Counted from the first letter of the stretch, positions 18,610-26,852 are shown. The stretch: DNA of 36,089 nucleotides from Marinitenerispora sediminis (GCF_003336425.1 NZ_QEIO01000046.1:1-36089); one strand, 5' to 3'. Translations and numbers: made by a program. The notes: generated by a model from the sequence alone, not told the origin.

Positions 18610-20323
18610 GATTCCGCGCAGCGAGTACGCCGCGCTCTATGGGCCGACCGTCGGCGACCAGATCCGTCTCGCCGACACCGACCTGTGGATCGAGGTCGAG
18701 CGGGACCACTGCGTTGGCGGCGACGAGACGATCTTCGGCGGCGGCAAGTCCATCCGTGAGTCGATGCTGCAGGGCACCGCGACCGCCGAGGAGGGCGCGC
18801 TCGACCTGGTCATCACCAACGTGGTGGTGCTGGACCACTGGGGGATCGTCCGCGCCGACGTGGGCGTGCGTGGCGGCCGGATCACCGCCATCGGCAAGGC
18901 CGGCAACCCCGACATCATGGACGGGGTGCACCCCGGCCTGCTCATCGGCCCGGGCACCGAGGTGCTGGCCGGCGAGGGACGCATCCTGACCGCCGGCGCG
19001 ATCGACACCCACGTCCACCTGCTCAACACCGACATGCTCTACGAGGGGCTGGCCACCGGCACCACGACCGTCGTCGGCGGCGGCACCGGCCCGGCCGAGG
19101 GGACCAAGGCGACGACGGTCACCCCCGGGCCGTGGAACCTCGCTCTGGCGCACCGCGCCCTGGACGACGTACCGGTCAACGTGCTGCTGCTCGGCAAGGG
19201 CAACACGGTCGGCTATCCGGCGCTGCGTGAGCAGGCGCTGGCCGGCGCGGCGGGGTACAAGGTCCATGAGGACTGGGGCGCCACGCCGGCCGCGATCGAC
19301 GCCGCCCTGCGTGCCGCGGACGAGTTCGGTCTCCAGGTCGCTCTGCACGCCGACAGCCTCAACGAGGCCGGGTACGTGCAGGACACCATCCGCGCGATCG
19401 GCGGGCGCGGCATCCACGTCTTCCACTCCGAGGGAGCGGGCGGCGGGCACGCCCCCGACGTCATCGAGCTGGCCGCGGAACCCAACGTCATCCCCGCCTC
19501 CACCAACCCCACACTGCCTTTCACGATCAACACGGTGGCCGAGCACCACGACATGCTCATGGTCTGCCACCACCTCAACCCCGACGTGGAGGCCGACGTC
19601 CAGTTCGCGGACTCGCGCATCCGCGACACCACCATGGCGGCCGAGGACATCCTCCAGGACCTGGGCGCGATGTCGGTGACCTCGTCCGACGCCCAGGCGA
19701 TGGGGCGCATCGGCGAGGTGATCTGCCGGACGTGGCAGGTGGCGCACGTGATGAAGAACCGGCACGGCCTGCGGTCCACGACCCTGCCCGCCGACAACGA
19801 ACGCGCCCGCCGGTACGTCGCCAAGTACACGATCTGCCCGGCGGTGGCGCACGGGATCGACCACGAGGTGGGCTCGATCGAGCCCGGCAAGCTGGCCGAC
19901 CTCGTGCTGTGGGACCGCGCGTTCTTCGGCATCCGCCCGGCCGCGGTGGTCAAGGGCGGTGCGGTCGTGTACGCCCCGCAGGGCGACCCCAACGCCACCA
20001 TTCCCACCGCCCAGCCGATGCTGATGCGCCGCGGCCTGGCGGCGGCCACCGCGTCGGCCGCGCACCTGGCCACCACCTTCGTCTCCCCGGCGGCCCTGGA
20101 GGACGGTCTGGCCGACCGCCTCGGCCTGCGCCGCCGTCTCATGGCGGTCCACCCCACCCGCGAGGTGGGCAAGGCCGACATGCCGAACAACACGGCGCTG
20201 CCGAGCATCTCGGTGGACCCCGAGACGTTCCGGGTGACCATCGACGGCTACGAGGTGGACCCCGAGGGTGCGGACCGTCCGGTCGGCGAACTGCCGCTGA
20301 CCCAGCGGTACTCGATGTTCTAG
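18602..20323 (+). CDS. ureC: Urease alpha subunit UreC
   Basis: 573-residue catalytic subunit. Every ligand of the dinickel centre is present: His137 and His139 (DTHVHL), carbamylatable Lys220 (YKVHEDWG) with His222, His249, His275 and Asp363 (SSDAQAMGR). The flap Cys is Cys322 (MVCHHL). These positions sit at a constant +3 offset to Klebsiella urease numbering, so the core has no net indels. Some surrounding residues deviate: GYKVHEDWG for [17 protein letters not shown] for IHTDTLNE. The GTG start at 18602 overlaps the end of ureAB. No accessory gene follows directly; ureF is 1.1 kb away. Probably an active but divergent urease. Confidence 0.96.
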   Translation: MSEIPRSEYAALYGPTVGDQIRLADTDLWIEVERDHCVGGDETIFGGGKSIRESMLQGTATAEEGALDLVITNVVVLDHWGIVRADVGVRGGRITAIGKAGNPDIMDGVHPGLLIGPGTEVLAGEGRILTAGAIDTHVHLLNTDMLYEGLATGTTTVVGGGTGPAEGTKATTVTPGPWNLALAHRALDDVPVNVLLLGKGNTVGYPALREQALAGAAGYKVHEDWGATPAAIDAALRAADEFGLQVALHADSLNEAGYVQDTIRAIGGRGIHVFHSEGAGGGHAPDVIELAAEPNVIPASTNPTLPFTINTVAEHHDMLMVCHHLNPDVEADVQFADSRIRDTTMAAEDILQDLGAMSVTSSDAQAMGRIGEVICRTWQVAHVMKNRHGLRSTTLPADNERARRYVAKYTICPAVAHGIDHEVGSIEPGKLADLVLWDRAFFGIRPAAVVKGGAVVYAPQGDPNATIPTAQPMLMRRGLAAATASAAHLATTFVSPAALEDGLADRLGLRRRLMAVHPTREVGKADMPNNTALPSISVDPETFRVTIDGYEVDPEGADRPVGELPLTQRYSMF

Positions 20324-21429
20324 CGGTGACGACGGCTCCGGCCCGGTCGGCAGAGCGTCCGGCCCGGCGAACGGTGTCGTCCGCGTTGACCGGTGACGGC
20401 CCGCCGGTCACCTGGCGATCCATCGTTGCGCGGCGGGAACAACAGCGTGCGCGAGAGGGGAGGAACGGTGCGGAGACCGACGGCTACGTACGGCCGGTTC
20501 ACCGGCGTGACGTCCGGCTGCGGCGGCTCCCCTCGCCGACGCCGCCGCCCGGCTCCAAGGCGGGCGAGCTCCGGCATGGACGGCGGCGGTGAGCGGCCCG
20601 CGGAGCGCCCGGCCGCTGAGGGGGAACGGAGTGCGGACCACGACGGGTGCCGCCGCGCCCGTGACGGCGGCGTCCGCCCGTCACCGGTTCCTCATCGGCG
20701 CAATCGCCGTGCTCGACCGGCAGGACCCGCGCGTTCCCAGGAGCCGCAGGAGGCTTCGGCCGGGTCCGCGGGCCGGCCCGGCGGCCGTGCCGGTGGATCG
20801 CATGGGGGCGCGGTCCCGGAGGCACGACAGCCGCTCGGACACCGGTCGCTCTCGATGTGGCGGCGCCAGCCGCCATGCCCGGACCGGCTGATGTGGAGCC
20901 GGCCTCGTTCGAGACCGTTCAGCACGGGGACGGAGTGATCGCGGCGATGACCCCGAGGCCATGGATCGGTGCAAGCAGCAGCGGGATCGTTCGGAGGTCG
21001 CACGTACGGCCATGAACGAGTCCAGTCGATCGGCGCGGTCCTTCGCCGGGCGGGTGCGGCCGTGCGAGGTGCCGCCCGGCTTCGAGGGCTCTCGTTCCGG
21101 CGCGTCCGGCGATCGGACGCCGCCGGTCGCCGAGCGACACCGAGCCGGCAACGTCCGATGCCCAGCGCGGAACCCGGCTCACCCACCGTCCGGAGGACCG
21201 CCTCATGCCGCTACGTCCACGTGCACGCCGGTGATGACGGGTCGCCGCCGCCGGCAGGCGGGGCGCGTGGCCGGGGGAGAGGCGGCCGTGGGGCGGGGGC
21301 GCGTTCCGAGTGTCGGGCCGCCCGTTGCGCCGTGCCACTGTGTGGAGATCGCGTCCCGGGCGGGACGGGTCCGTGGCGGCGGGGCGGTCGCCCGGTTCGA
21401 TCGGACACGACGGTGGGAAGGGGGTTCCG
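20324..21429 (+). other. 1.1-kb stretch without a convincing gene inside the urease cluster
   Basis: Between ureC and ureF no frame shows a recognisable family or the near-complete G/C third-position bias of the neighbours. Short open frames exist: 20326-20592 (GTG 2 nt after the ureC stop, 88 codons, Arg/Pro-rich) and 20589-20891 (GTG overlapping that stop). Neither has a recognisable domain, and their composition is like out-of-frame G+C-rich sequence. No terminator, riboswitch or insertion-sequence end was recognised. It may hold an untranslated leader for ureFGD, a decayed gene (the place where ureE or another accessory gene could be expected) or unannotated small proteins. Confidence 0.5.
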
Positions 21430-22155
21430 GTGGCCGATGAGGACGACCCGGGCGCGGCGGCGCGCGGCTCCGGGACCGGGGCACTCGGCGCGCTGCTGCT
21501 CGCCGACGCGCGGCTGCCCACCGGCGGGCACGCGCACTCCGCCACACTGGAGGGGGCCGTCGCCGCCGGGCTGGCGGCCGAACAGGTGCCCGCCTACATC
21601 CGGGCCCGGCTGCGGACCGTCGCCCGCACCGAGGCCGCCGCGGCCGTGCTCGCCCTGCGGGCGGGCCGCGGACGGCCGGTCGACTACGGGCCGGTGCAGG
21701 CGGCCCTCGCCGCACGGACGCCCAGCGCGCCGCTGCGGGCGGCCTCGGCCTCGCTCGGCCGCGGGCTGACCCGCCTGGCCCGCGCCCTGTGCCCCGGCCA
21801 TCCGGCGGTAGCCGGGCTGGCGACCGCGACCGCGGCCACCCCCGGGCTGCGGCCACTGCGTCCGGTGGTGCTCGGAGCGCTCGGCGCCGCGCTCGGCCTC
21901 ACCGAGGCGCAGACCGCCCGCGCGGTCCTCTACGACGACGCGCAGACCGTCACCGCCGCCGCGCTCAAGCTGCACCCCGGTGATCCGCTCGCCACCGTGC
22001 GGTGGGTCGTGGACGCCGCCGACGACATCGAGGCGGCGGTCCGCGCCGCCGTGGCCGTCGCCGCGCCCGCCGACCTGCCGGCCCGATCCGCCCCGCTCAT
22101 CGACCAGTGGGCGGCAGAGCACGCCCAGAGCACGAGGAGGCTGTTCATTGCTTGA
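21430..22155 (+). CDS. ureF: Urease accessory protein UreF
   Basis: 241-residue helical accessory protein that, with UreD and UreG, forms the complex delivering nickel to apo-urease. The N-terminal family motif is [20 protein letters not shown] (about 21-40). The conserved C-terminal part includes [27 protein letters not shown] (about 157-183). GTG 21430 is preceded by a purine-rich GGGAAGGGGG (about 21415-21424); the preceding in-frame sequence shows no family similarity. The stop overlaps the ureG start by 8 nt. Ala-rich composition is typical of actinobacterial UreF. Confidence 0.88.
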   Translation: MADEDDPGAAARGSGTGALGALLLADARLPTGGHAHSATLEGAVAAGLAAEQVPAYIRARLRTVARTEAAAAVLALRAGRGRPVDYGPVQAALAARTPSAPLRAASASLGRGLTRLARALCPGHPAVAGLATATAATPGLRPLRPVVLGALGAALGLTEAQTARAVLYDDAQTVTAAALKLHPGDPLATVRWVVDAADDIEAAVRAAVAVAAPADLPARSAPLIDQWAAEHAQSTRRLFIA

Positions 22156-22903
22156 CCCCACCGTGTCCCCGGTATCCCCGGCGCCCCCCGGCCGCCGGAC
22201 GCTGCGCCTCGGCGTCGCCGGTCCGGTCGGCACCGGAAAGAGCTCACTCATCGCCACGCTGTGCCGCGAACTGTCCGGCGAGTTCGCGATGGCCGTCGTC
22301 ACCAACGACATCTACACCGACGAGGACGCCAGGTTCCTGCGCTCCGCGGGCGTGCTGGCGGCCGAGCGCATCCGCGCCGTCGAGACCGGCGCCTGCCCGC
22401 ACACGGCGATCCGCGACGACATCACCGCCAACCTCGACGCCGTCGAGGACCTGGAGGAGGAGTTCGCGCCGCTCGACCTCGTGCTGGTGGAGAGCGGCGG
22501 CGACAACCTCACCGCGACCTTCAGCCCCGCGCTGATCGACGCGCAGATCTTCTGCCTCGACGTGGCCGGCGGCGGCGATGTCGCCCGCAAGGGCGGTCCG
22601 GGCATCGGCCGGGCCGACCTGCTGGTCGTCAACAAGTCCGACCTCGCGCCCTACGTCGGCGTGGACGTCGGCCGGATGGTGGCCGACGCCGAGAAGGCGC
22701 GGGACGGCCGGCCGGTGCTGGCGCTGTCGCGGTCCGACGCGGCGTCGGTCGCGGAGCTGTGCGCCTGGGTGCGCGGGGTGCTCGCCGAGCACGTCGACGG
22801 CCGGCACGTGCCGCAGGACCCCGGCCCGATGGCCCCGCACAGCCACGGTCCGGCCGGCCACGACCACGGCCACGAGCACGGGCCGCACACGCACGTCCAT
22901 TGA
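22148..22903 (+). CDS. ureG: Urease accessory GTPase UreG with C-terminal His-rich tail
   Basis: 251-residue SIMIBI-class GTPase that couples GTP hydrolysis to nickel insertion into urease. P-loop GPVGTGKS (25-32), [11 protein letters not shown], the metal-binding Cys83-Pro-His85 ([13 protein letters not shown]), ESGGDNL and [10 protein letters not shown] are all present. The last 21 residues contain nine His alternating with Gly/Asp/Glu/Pro, a likely nickel-binding tail; many actinobacterial UreGs instead have the His run at the N-terminus. TTG 22148 is 7 nt after AGGAGG (22135-22140) and overlaps ureF; GTG 22163 is the only near alternative. Overlaps ureD by 4 nt. Confidence 0.95.
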   Translation: MLDPTVSPVSPAPPGRRTLRLGVAGPVGTGKSSLIATLCRELSGEFAMAVVTNDIYTDEDARFLRSAGVLAAERIRAVETGACPHTAIRDDITANLDAVEDLEEEFAPLDLVLVESGGDNLTATFSPALIDAQIFCLDVAGGGDVARKGGPGIGRADLLVVNKSDLAPYVGVDVGRMVADAEKARDGRPVLALSRSDAASVAELCAWVRGVLAEHVDGRHVPQDPGPMAPHSHGPAGHDHGHEHGPHTHVH

Positions 22904-23688
22904 CCGCGCCCACCGTGCGGCCGGGCGCCGCGACCCCGGACCACCGCGACCACGGACCGCGGGAGGCGGGCCTGACGTCCGGCACGCCCACAATCGTCAC
23001 CGTCGCGTCCGGCGGCGGCCGGACGTACCCCGTCCGCCTGGAGACCGGCACGTTCCTGCGCCCCCGCGTGATGCGCCGCCCGGGTCCGGGCCTGCGTGTG
23101 GTGCTGGCGGCGGTCCGGGCGTCGCTGTGCGCCGGAGACGACCTGCGGCTGCACGTCCATGTCGGGCCGGGAGCCCACCTCGACCTGGTGGACCCCAACG
23201 GCACGGTCGCCTACAACGCACGCGGCGGCCGTGCCGCGTGGCGTGCGGACATCACGCTGGCCGAGGGCGCGCGGATGACGTGGACCGAGCCGTCGTTCAT
23301 CGTCTCCGAGGGGGCCGACGTGCTGCGGGAGACCACCGTGTCTCTGGCGGCCGGGGCACGGCTCGCGTGGCGGGAGACGCTGGTGCTGGGCCGCACGGGG
23401 GAGCGCGGCGGGGCGCTGCGGTCGGCGACCCGGGTGACGCACGAGGGACGGGAGCTCCTTGCCGAGGACCTCGACCTGCGCGACGCCGAGCTGCGGGAAC
23501 TCCCGGGCGTGCTGGGCGGTGGCCGGGTCATCGGGCAGGTCGCCGCCCTCGGCTCCGTCCCGGACGGGCCGGCCGGACCGCACCGGCTGGACCTGGCGGG
23601 GCCGGGCGTGCTGTGGCGGGCGCTGGCGCGGCGGACGTACGAGTCCGACCGCGTCCTGGACGAGGCGTGGCGGGCGGCGGTGCGGTAG
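22900..23688 (+). CDS. ureD: Urease accessory protein UreD (UreH)
   Basis: About 262-residue beta-rich accessory protein, the platform of the UreD-UreF-UreG nickel-delivery complex. Family features: [19 protein letters not shown] (about 50-68), [22 protein letters not shown] (about 85-106) and [18 protein letters not shown] (about 124-141). Start TTG 22900 overlaps the ureG stop (TTGA), which suggests coupling, but it has no clear ribosome site; GTG 22915 is an alternative. The first ~35 residues are low complexity and not typical of the family, so the true start may be later. Last gene of the urease cluster. Confidence 0.86.
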   Translation: MTAPTVRPGAATPDHRDHGPREAGLTSGTPTIVTVASGGGRTYPVRLETGTFLRPRVMRRPGPGLRVVLAAVRASLCAGDDLRLHVHVGPGAHLDLVDPNGTVAYNARGGRAAWRADITLAEGARMTWTEPSFIVSEGADVLRETTVSLAAGARLAWRETLVLGRTGERGGALRSATRVTHEGRELLAEDLDLRDAELRELPGVLGGGRVIGQVAALGSVPDGPAGPHRLDLAGPGVLWRALARRTYESDRVLDEAWRAAVR

Positions 23689-23790
23689 CGGTCGTGCCGT
23701 CGAGCCGCACCACGGTGTCGGACGGGCGGTCCCGCCACCGGAAGCCCCGCCCTCAAGGCACCTCGGCGTGTGGGCATCGCGGGCCGGGTC

Positions 23791-23796
23791 TAAAGT
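23791..23796 (+). promoter_or_regulatory. -10 element for a leaderless DUF1707-gene transcript
   Basis: TAAAGT fits TANNNT and ends 6 nt before GTG 23803; there is no Shine-Dalgarno. No -35 match is evident. Confidence 0.55.
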
Positions 23797-23802
23797 GCAA
23801 CG

Positions 23803-24345
23803 GTGACCACTCTGCCGGAAGACCCGTCGTCACGGTTCACCGAAGACGACCGTGCCACGGCCGTGCAGCGCCTGCAGGAGGCGTACGCCGAAGGACACAT
23901 CTCGCACGAGGAGATGGACGGAGGGCTCCAGTCGGCGCTCACCGCCCGGACGCGCGGCGAACTCATCTCCGCGCTGTCCGCACTCCCGGCGGGGCCCGCG
24001 GAGACCACGTCCACGCTCGCCGCCGCCAGCGGGCGGATCCGGCGACGCGGCGCCTGGCGGGTACCGCGGTTCCTCAAGGTCGTGTCGGCGTACGGCCGGG
24101 TGCGCCTGGACCTGTCCCGGGCGGTCATCGAGCACCCGGTGGTCGACATCGAGCTGCAGCTCGGCACCGGCGGTGCCAGGATCACGGTGCCGCGCGACGC
24201 GGTCGTTGACTTCGACGGTCTGCGAACGACCTGGAAGTTCCCGCGCTACAAGCCGCGACCGAACGTCCGCCCCGGCGGGCCGACGATCAGGATCTCCGGC
24301 GCCATGGGGTACGGACGGCTGCGGATCCGCCACGCGCGGCGGTGA
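23803..24345 (+). CDS. DUF1707 domain protein with LiaF-like C-terminus
   Basis: 180 residues. The N-terminal DUF1707 (SHOCT-like) module runs over about residues 12-60: DDRATAVQRLQEAYAEGHIS, then ARTRGELISALSALP. The C-terminal ~90 residues are beta-rich (IELQLGTGGARITVPRDAVVDF and IRISGAMGYGRLRIRHARR) and resemble the membrane-stress-linked DUF2154/LiaF-type beta domain. No transmembrane segment is visible, so a cytoplasmic or membrane-associated protein. Many actinobacterial paralogues exist and their function is unknown. GTG 23803 appears leaderless. It converges with the NUDIX group 10 nt downstream. Confidence 0.8.
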   Translation: MTTLPEDPSSRFTEDDRATAVQRLQEAYAEGHISHEEMDGGLQSALTARTRGELISALSALPAGPAETTSTLAAASGRIRRRGAWRVPRFLKVVSAYGRVRLDLSRAVIEHPVVDIELQLGTGGARITVPRDAVVDFDGLRTTWKFPRYKPRPNVRPGGPTIRISGAMGYGRLRIRHARR

Positions 24346-24355
24346 GGCCGGGCGC

Positions 24356-24466
24356 TCAGTCGCCCAGTTCACTGAGGAGCGGCCAGATCTCGTCCTCGCA
24401 CAGGTACCGCAGCATCCAGTCGGCGAAGGGACGGCCGTACTCAGCCGACCAGGTCGTGTCCGTCAT
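24356..24466 (-). CDS. Possible 36-residue protein overlapping the NUDIX gene
   Basis: A short frame with ATG 24466-24464, overlapping the 3' end of the NUDIX gene by 26 nt. It encodes a Trp/Glu/Asp/Leu-rich peptide (DWMLRYLCEDEIWPLLSEL near the end). That composition is unlike the Arg/Pro/Ala noise of false frames in this genome, which is the main argument for it. The upstream ribosome site is weak. No family recognised. Confidence 0.35.
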   Translation of the reverse strand: MTDTTWSAEYGRPFADWMLRYLCEDEIWPLLSELGD

Positions 24467-24854
24467 GTGTGCGGACCTGGGGCGGGCCGGAGGCGATGGC
24501 GTCGAGCAAGCGGACGGCGTAGGCGGGCGCCATGCGGGAGCGGCCCTCGTCAGGCGTGACCCACTCGACGGCGGTCGTCTCTCCCGAGAGGCAGAGTCGC
24601 CCACCGGTGGGGTGGCAGCGAAAAACGAGGGCGACGACGCCGAGCTTGATGTTCTTGTAGACGCCGGTCAAGGCGTCGATGCCGACGTGGAGGCCGGTCT
24701 CCTCCAGGACCTCTCGGCGCAGGCCGTCCTCGATGGACTCGCCGAGTTCGAGGACGCCACCGGGCGGTTCCCAGTGGCCGTTGTCGGCTCGCTGAACGGT
24801 GAGGAGGCGGCCGTCAGGGTCCACGATGGCGGCGGCGACGGAGACCGAGTGCAT
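24441..24854 (-). CDS. NUDIX hydrolase
   Basis: 137-residue MutT-type hydrolase acting on a nucleoside-diphosphate-linked substrate that cannot be named. The NUDIX box GX5EX7REUXEEXGU is complete: GGVLELGESIEDGLRREVLEETGL (about residues 36-59). It is preceded by DNGHWEPPGG and followed by a beta-rich end (VVALVFRCHPTGGRL, then AVEWVTPDE). The start taken is ATG 24854-24852; a TTG at 24863 would add three residues but lies in the tail of a terminator-like hairpin. It follows the second DUF397 gene on the same strand, 52 nt away. Such NUDIX genes are often near XRE/DUF397 groups. Confidence 0.87.
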   Translation of the reverse strand: MHSVSVAAAIVDPDGRLLTVQRADNGHWEPPGGVLELGESIEDGLRREVLEETGLHVGIDALTGVYKNIKLGVVALVFRCHPTGGRLCLSGETTAVEWVTPDEGRSRMAPAYAVRLLDAIASGPPQVRTHDGHDLVG

Positions 24855-24863
24855 GACAGACAA

Positions 24864-24894
24864 GTGTGGCCCGGTCGGCAGGCTCGGGCCACAC
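24864..24894 (-). terminator. Terminator-like hairpin between a DUF397 gene and the NUDIX gene
   Basis: Perfect 10-bp inverted repeat GTGTGGCCCG (24864-24873) and CGGGCCACAC (24885-24894), 11-nt loop. On the minus strand it is followed by TTGTCTGT, a modest U-rich tail. It would end or attenuate the XRE-DUF397 transcript just before the NUDIX start. Confidence 0.6.
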
Positions 24895-24906
24895 GATGCG
24901 GAGAGC

Positions 24907-25128
24907 TCAGAGGTCGAATTCGCCGGCCTTGGCTCCCGCGATGAACTTGCGGAAGTTCTCGATGGGGGTGAGGACGACGGGGGCCGAGGTGTCGGTCGGG
25001 TCGTCGGCCTCGATGATGCCGACGGTGTCGCCGACGCGCGCGATGAAGATGCAGCCGCCGCTTGGACCGCTGAAGCTGGACTTGTGCCAGCGGTCCGCGG
25101 CCTGAGCGCGAAACTCCTGCTCGGTCAC
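24907..25128 (-). CDS. DUF397 domain protein (first in map order)
   Basis: 73 residues. The DUF397 pattern is WHKSSFSGPSGGCIFIARVGD (about residues 12-32), then TAPVVLTPIENFRKFIAGAK-like ending. GTG 25128-25126 with an excellent GGAGGTG (25140-25134) fixes the start. It diverges from the usual form: the VRDSK segment is replaced (VGIIEADDPTD), and a Cys remains. DUF397 proteins pair with XRE-DUF5753 regulators and SpoIIAB-like ATPases in Streptomyces development loci such as whiJ; the molecular role is unclear, and antagonism of the XRE partner has been proposed. Third gene of the minus-strand cassette. Confidence 0.88.
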   Translation of the reverse strand: MTEQEFRAQAADRWHKSSFSGPSGGCIFIARVGDTVGIIEADDPTDTSAPVVLTPIENFRKFIAGAKAGEFDL

Positions 25129-25156
25129 CGATTCACCTCCGACGTGCCGATATGTG

Positions 25157-25348
25157 CTACAACTTGTCGGCCTTGACGGCACCGAGGAAAGCGTTCCATT
25201 CGGACAGCGCGAACCTCAGCTGGGCGCCGTGTGGATGCGTGGAGTCTCGGACGGCGTGCCTCCCTGGAAGAGCCGCTGCTTCGACGCAGTTGCCGCCGGC
25301 GTTGCTGTAGCTGGACTTGCGCCACACCAGTTTCGATGACCCGAACAC
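25157..25348 (-). CDS. DUF397 domain protein (adjacent to the regulator)
   Basis: 63 residues, a more typical DUF397 than its neighbour: WRKSSYSNAGGNCVEAA (about 9-25), VRDSTHPHGAQLRF (about 33-46) and SEWNAFLGAVK. GTG 25348-25346 follows GGAGGAAG. It starts 17 nt after the stop of the XRE gene and lies 28 nt before the other DUF397 gene, so all three are probably one transcript. The two DUF397 proteins are clearly different in sequence, so this is not a recent duplication. Confidence 0.9.
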   Translation of the reverse strand: MFGSSKLVWRKSSYSNAGGNCVEAAALPGRHAVRDSTHPHGAQLRFALSEWNAFLGAVKADKL

Positions 25349-25365
25349 AGTCGCTTCCTCCAGGA

Positions 25366-26226
25366 TTATCCGCGCTCCCGCAGGATATCCGCTATGAAAC
25401 TCTTTGACTTCGCATCCGACAAGGCGACGGACTGCAGGTGATCGAAGACGAGGTTATAGCGGGCGACATCCTCGGATGACTCCAGGTGCTGACTGCTGGT
25501 GAGATCCTCGATGTAGACGATGTCCGGGTCCGCTGGCTCCGGGAACGTCAGAATGACGAAGGACGTCCCAAGCGAGGCATGTGCTCCCTCACCGAATGGG
25601 AGTACCTGGAGCGTCACATTCCGAAGGTCGGTCAGTCCGATCACCTGCCGGAGCTGTTCGGTGAAAGCCCTTCGCCCACCCACCGGGCGGCGAAGGACAG
25701 CTTCGTCAATGATCGCCCACAGCCTGAGCGGCGTGTCCTGATGCAGAAGCTTCTGCCGCTCCAAGCGAGCTTGTACCTGCTCTTCGACCCGCTCAGCTGT
25801 CAACTCCGGCCGGGCGGCCATCAGCACTGCACGGGCATATGACTCCGTCTGCAAGAGGCCCGGAACCAATTGGTTCTCGTACTCGCACATCGCCGAGGCA
25901 TCGTTCTCCAGGCCCACGTACTTCTCGAACCAATGCGGAATCGCGCCTTGTTCGAAAGTCTGCCACCAGCCTTTGAGCCTGGATTCGCGCGAGAGCGCGA
26001 CCAGGACCTCGACGTCCTCCGGATTCACGCCATAGACGCCCAGGATCAGCCGCAGGTCGCGCGGCTTGATGCTGCGTCGCCCGTTCTCAACCCGGCTCAG
26101 CCACGAGCCGTCGCACTCGACGGCCTCAGCCACCTGGCTGAGTGTCATCCCCGCGGCCTTCCGTAGCCGTCGCATCTCCATCCCCAGCCGACGCCGACGC
26201 GCGGTCGGACTCGCCCCAGTGGCCAT
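25366..26226 (-). CDS. XRE-family regulator with DUF5753 domain (WhiJ-like)
   Basis: 286-residue DNA-binding regulator. Residues ~10-70 are an XRE helix-turn-helix (LGMEMRRLRKAAGMTLSQVA, then CDGSWLSRVENGRRSI). The rest is DUF5753: WFEKYVGLENDASAMCEYEN, then VPGLLQTESYARAVL, then LRLWAIIDEAVLRRPVGG and VLPFGEGAHASLGTSFVIL. This architecture occurs in WhiJ-like regulators of Streptomyces. ATG 26226-26224 is chosen; the upstream GTG adds only a few residues. Base composition is visibly less G+C-rich than the rest of the window, hinting at transfer. Divergent from the SpoIIAB-like gene over a dyad-filled region. Confidence 0.92.
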   Translation of the reverse strand: MATGASPTARRRRLGMEMRRLRKAAGMTLSQVAEAVECDGSWLSRVENGRRSIKPRDLRLILGVYGVNPEDVEVLVALSRESRLKGWWQTFEQGAIPHWFEKYVGLENDASAMCEYENQLVPGLLQTESYARAVLMAARPELTAERVEEQVQARLERQKLLHQDTPLRLWAIIDEAVLRRPVGGRRAFTEQLRQVIGLTDLRNVTLQVLPFGEGAHASLGTSFVILTFPEPADPDIVYIEDLTSSQHLESSEDVARYNLVFDHLQSVALSDAKSKSFIADILRERG

Positions 26227-26261
26227 GGCGTCCACCCCTCTCGCGAACCGCAGCAACCACA

Positions 26262-26348
26262 ACCTGGTGACCAGGTGTCAATGACAACTTGTCAAACCCA
26301 TTCGTTGTGCCAAACACTATCAGTGTGTCGCTGATTACTCAGTGACAC
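26262..26348. promoter_or_regulatory. Divergent control region with five dyads
   Basis: Between the XRE gene and the ATPase gene. ACCTGGT-G-ACCAGGT (26262-26276), TGTCA-A-TGACA (26276-26286) and TGACAA-C-TTGTCA (26282-26294) overlap as three perfect dyads. ACACT-N3-AGTGT (26314-26326) and GTGTCGCTGA/TCAGTGACAC (26325-26334 with 26339-26348, one mismatch) follow. TTGACA occurs twice on the minus strand (26281-26276 and 26295-26290), inside the dyads. This is most likely the operator of the XRE regulator, controlling both directions. Confidence 0.7.
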
Positions 26349-26369
26349 CAGCGAGATGGGAGAACCTAC

Positions 26370-26834
26370 ATGTCCGAACCACACGACGGCACCCCCTCCG
26401 CCGCGACCCTCTACCTCTCCGGCCGGACGCTCGATGACGTCGGCACCTCCCGCGACTTCGTCCGCTCGGCCCTCCGCCGCGAGGAACCCGACATCACCCA
26501 CACCGCAACGCTGTTGACCAGCGAACTCGCGACCAACGCGCTCGTCCACGGCGACGAACGCAACCTCGTCCCCGGCCTCGTACCGCGTCTCAGGCAGCCG
26601 CGCCCCTTTCACGTCACCGTGGACGCGTGCCTCCAGGAGATCTGCATCCTGGTCTGCGGCAAAGGATCGCGGCTGGCCGTCGTCAAACCGAAGAAGGACC
26701 GCGAGTGGGATGAGAGCGGCCGCGGCCTGGCGCTCGTCGCCGAGTTGTCCGAGACCTGGGGCACCCACGGCGACGCCTTCAGCCGCACCGTCTGGTTCGT
26801 CCTCAAGCGGACGCCGGCCCCGATCGTCGCGTGA
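26370..26834 (+). CDS. SpoIIAB/RsbW-like ATP-binding protein
   Basis: 154 residues of the HATPase_c fold. The N-box is LLTSELATNALVHG (Glu52, Asn56), the G-box region DESGRGLALVAELSETWG (about 112-130), then TVWFVLKR. Such proteins are serine kinase/anti-sigma-factor-like. In the whiJ/abaA-like loci a member of this family stands next to the XRE and DUF397 genes. An insertion between the N- and G-boxes (GLVPRLRQPRPF) is a deviation. ATG 26370 follows GGGAG (26358-26362). The anti-sigma partner cannot be named. It ends 18 nt before a strong bidirectional terminator. Confidence 0.87.
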   Translation: MSEPHDGTPSAATLYLSGRTLDDVGTSRDFVRSALRREEPDITHTATLLTSELATNALVHGDERNLVPGLVPRLRQPRPFHVTVDACLQEICILVCGKGSRLAVVKPKKDREWDESGRGLALVAELSETWGTHGDAFSRTVWFVLKRTPAPIVA

Positions 26835-26852
26835 CTCGTCCGAGACACGGAA

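Noticed and set aside
18380-20152. A 590-codon minus-strand open frame opposite ureC
   Set aside because: Shadow of ureC, whose plus-strand residues match the enzyme position by position.
20326-20592. 88-codon frame beginning 2 nt after ureC
   Set aside because: Tempting by position, but Arg/Pro-rich with weak third-position bias, no ribosome site and no family; kept only as part of the gap description.
20961-21440. Open frame leading into ureF
   Set aside because: Composition of random G+C-rich sequence, overlaps the well-supported ureF start in another frame.
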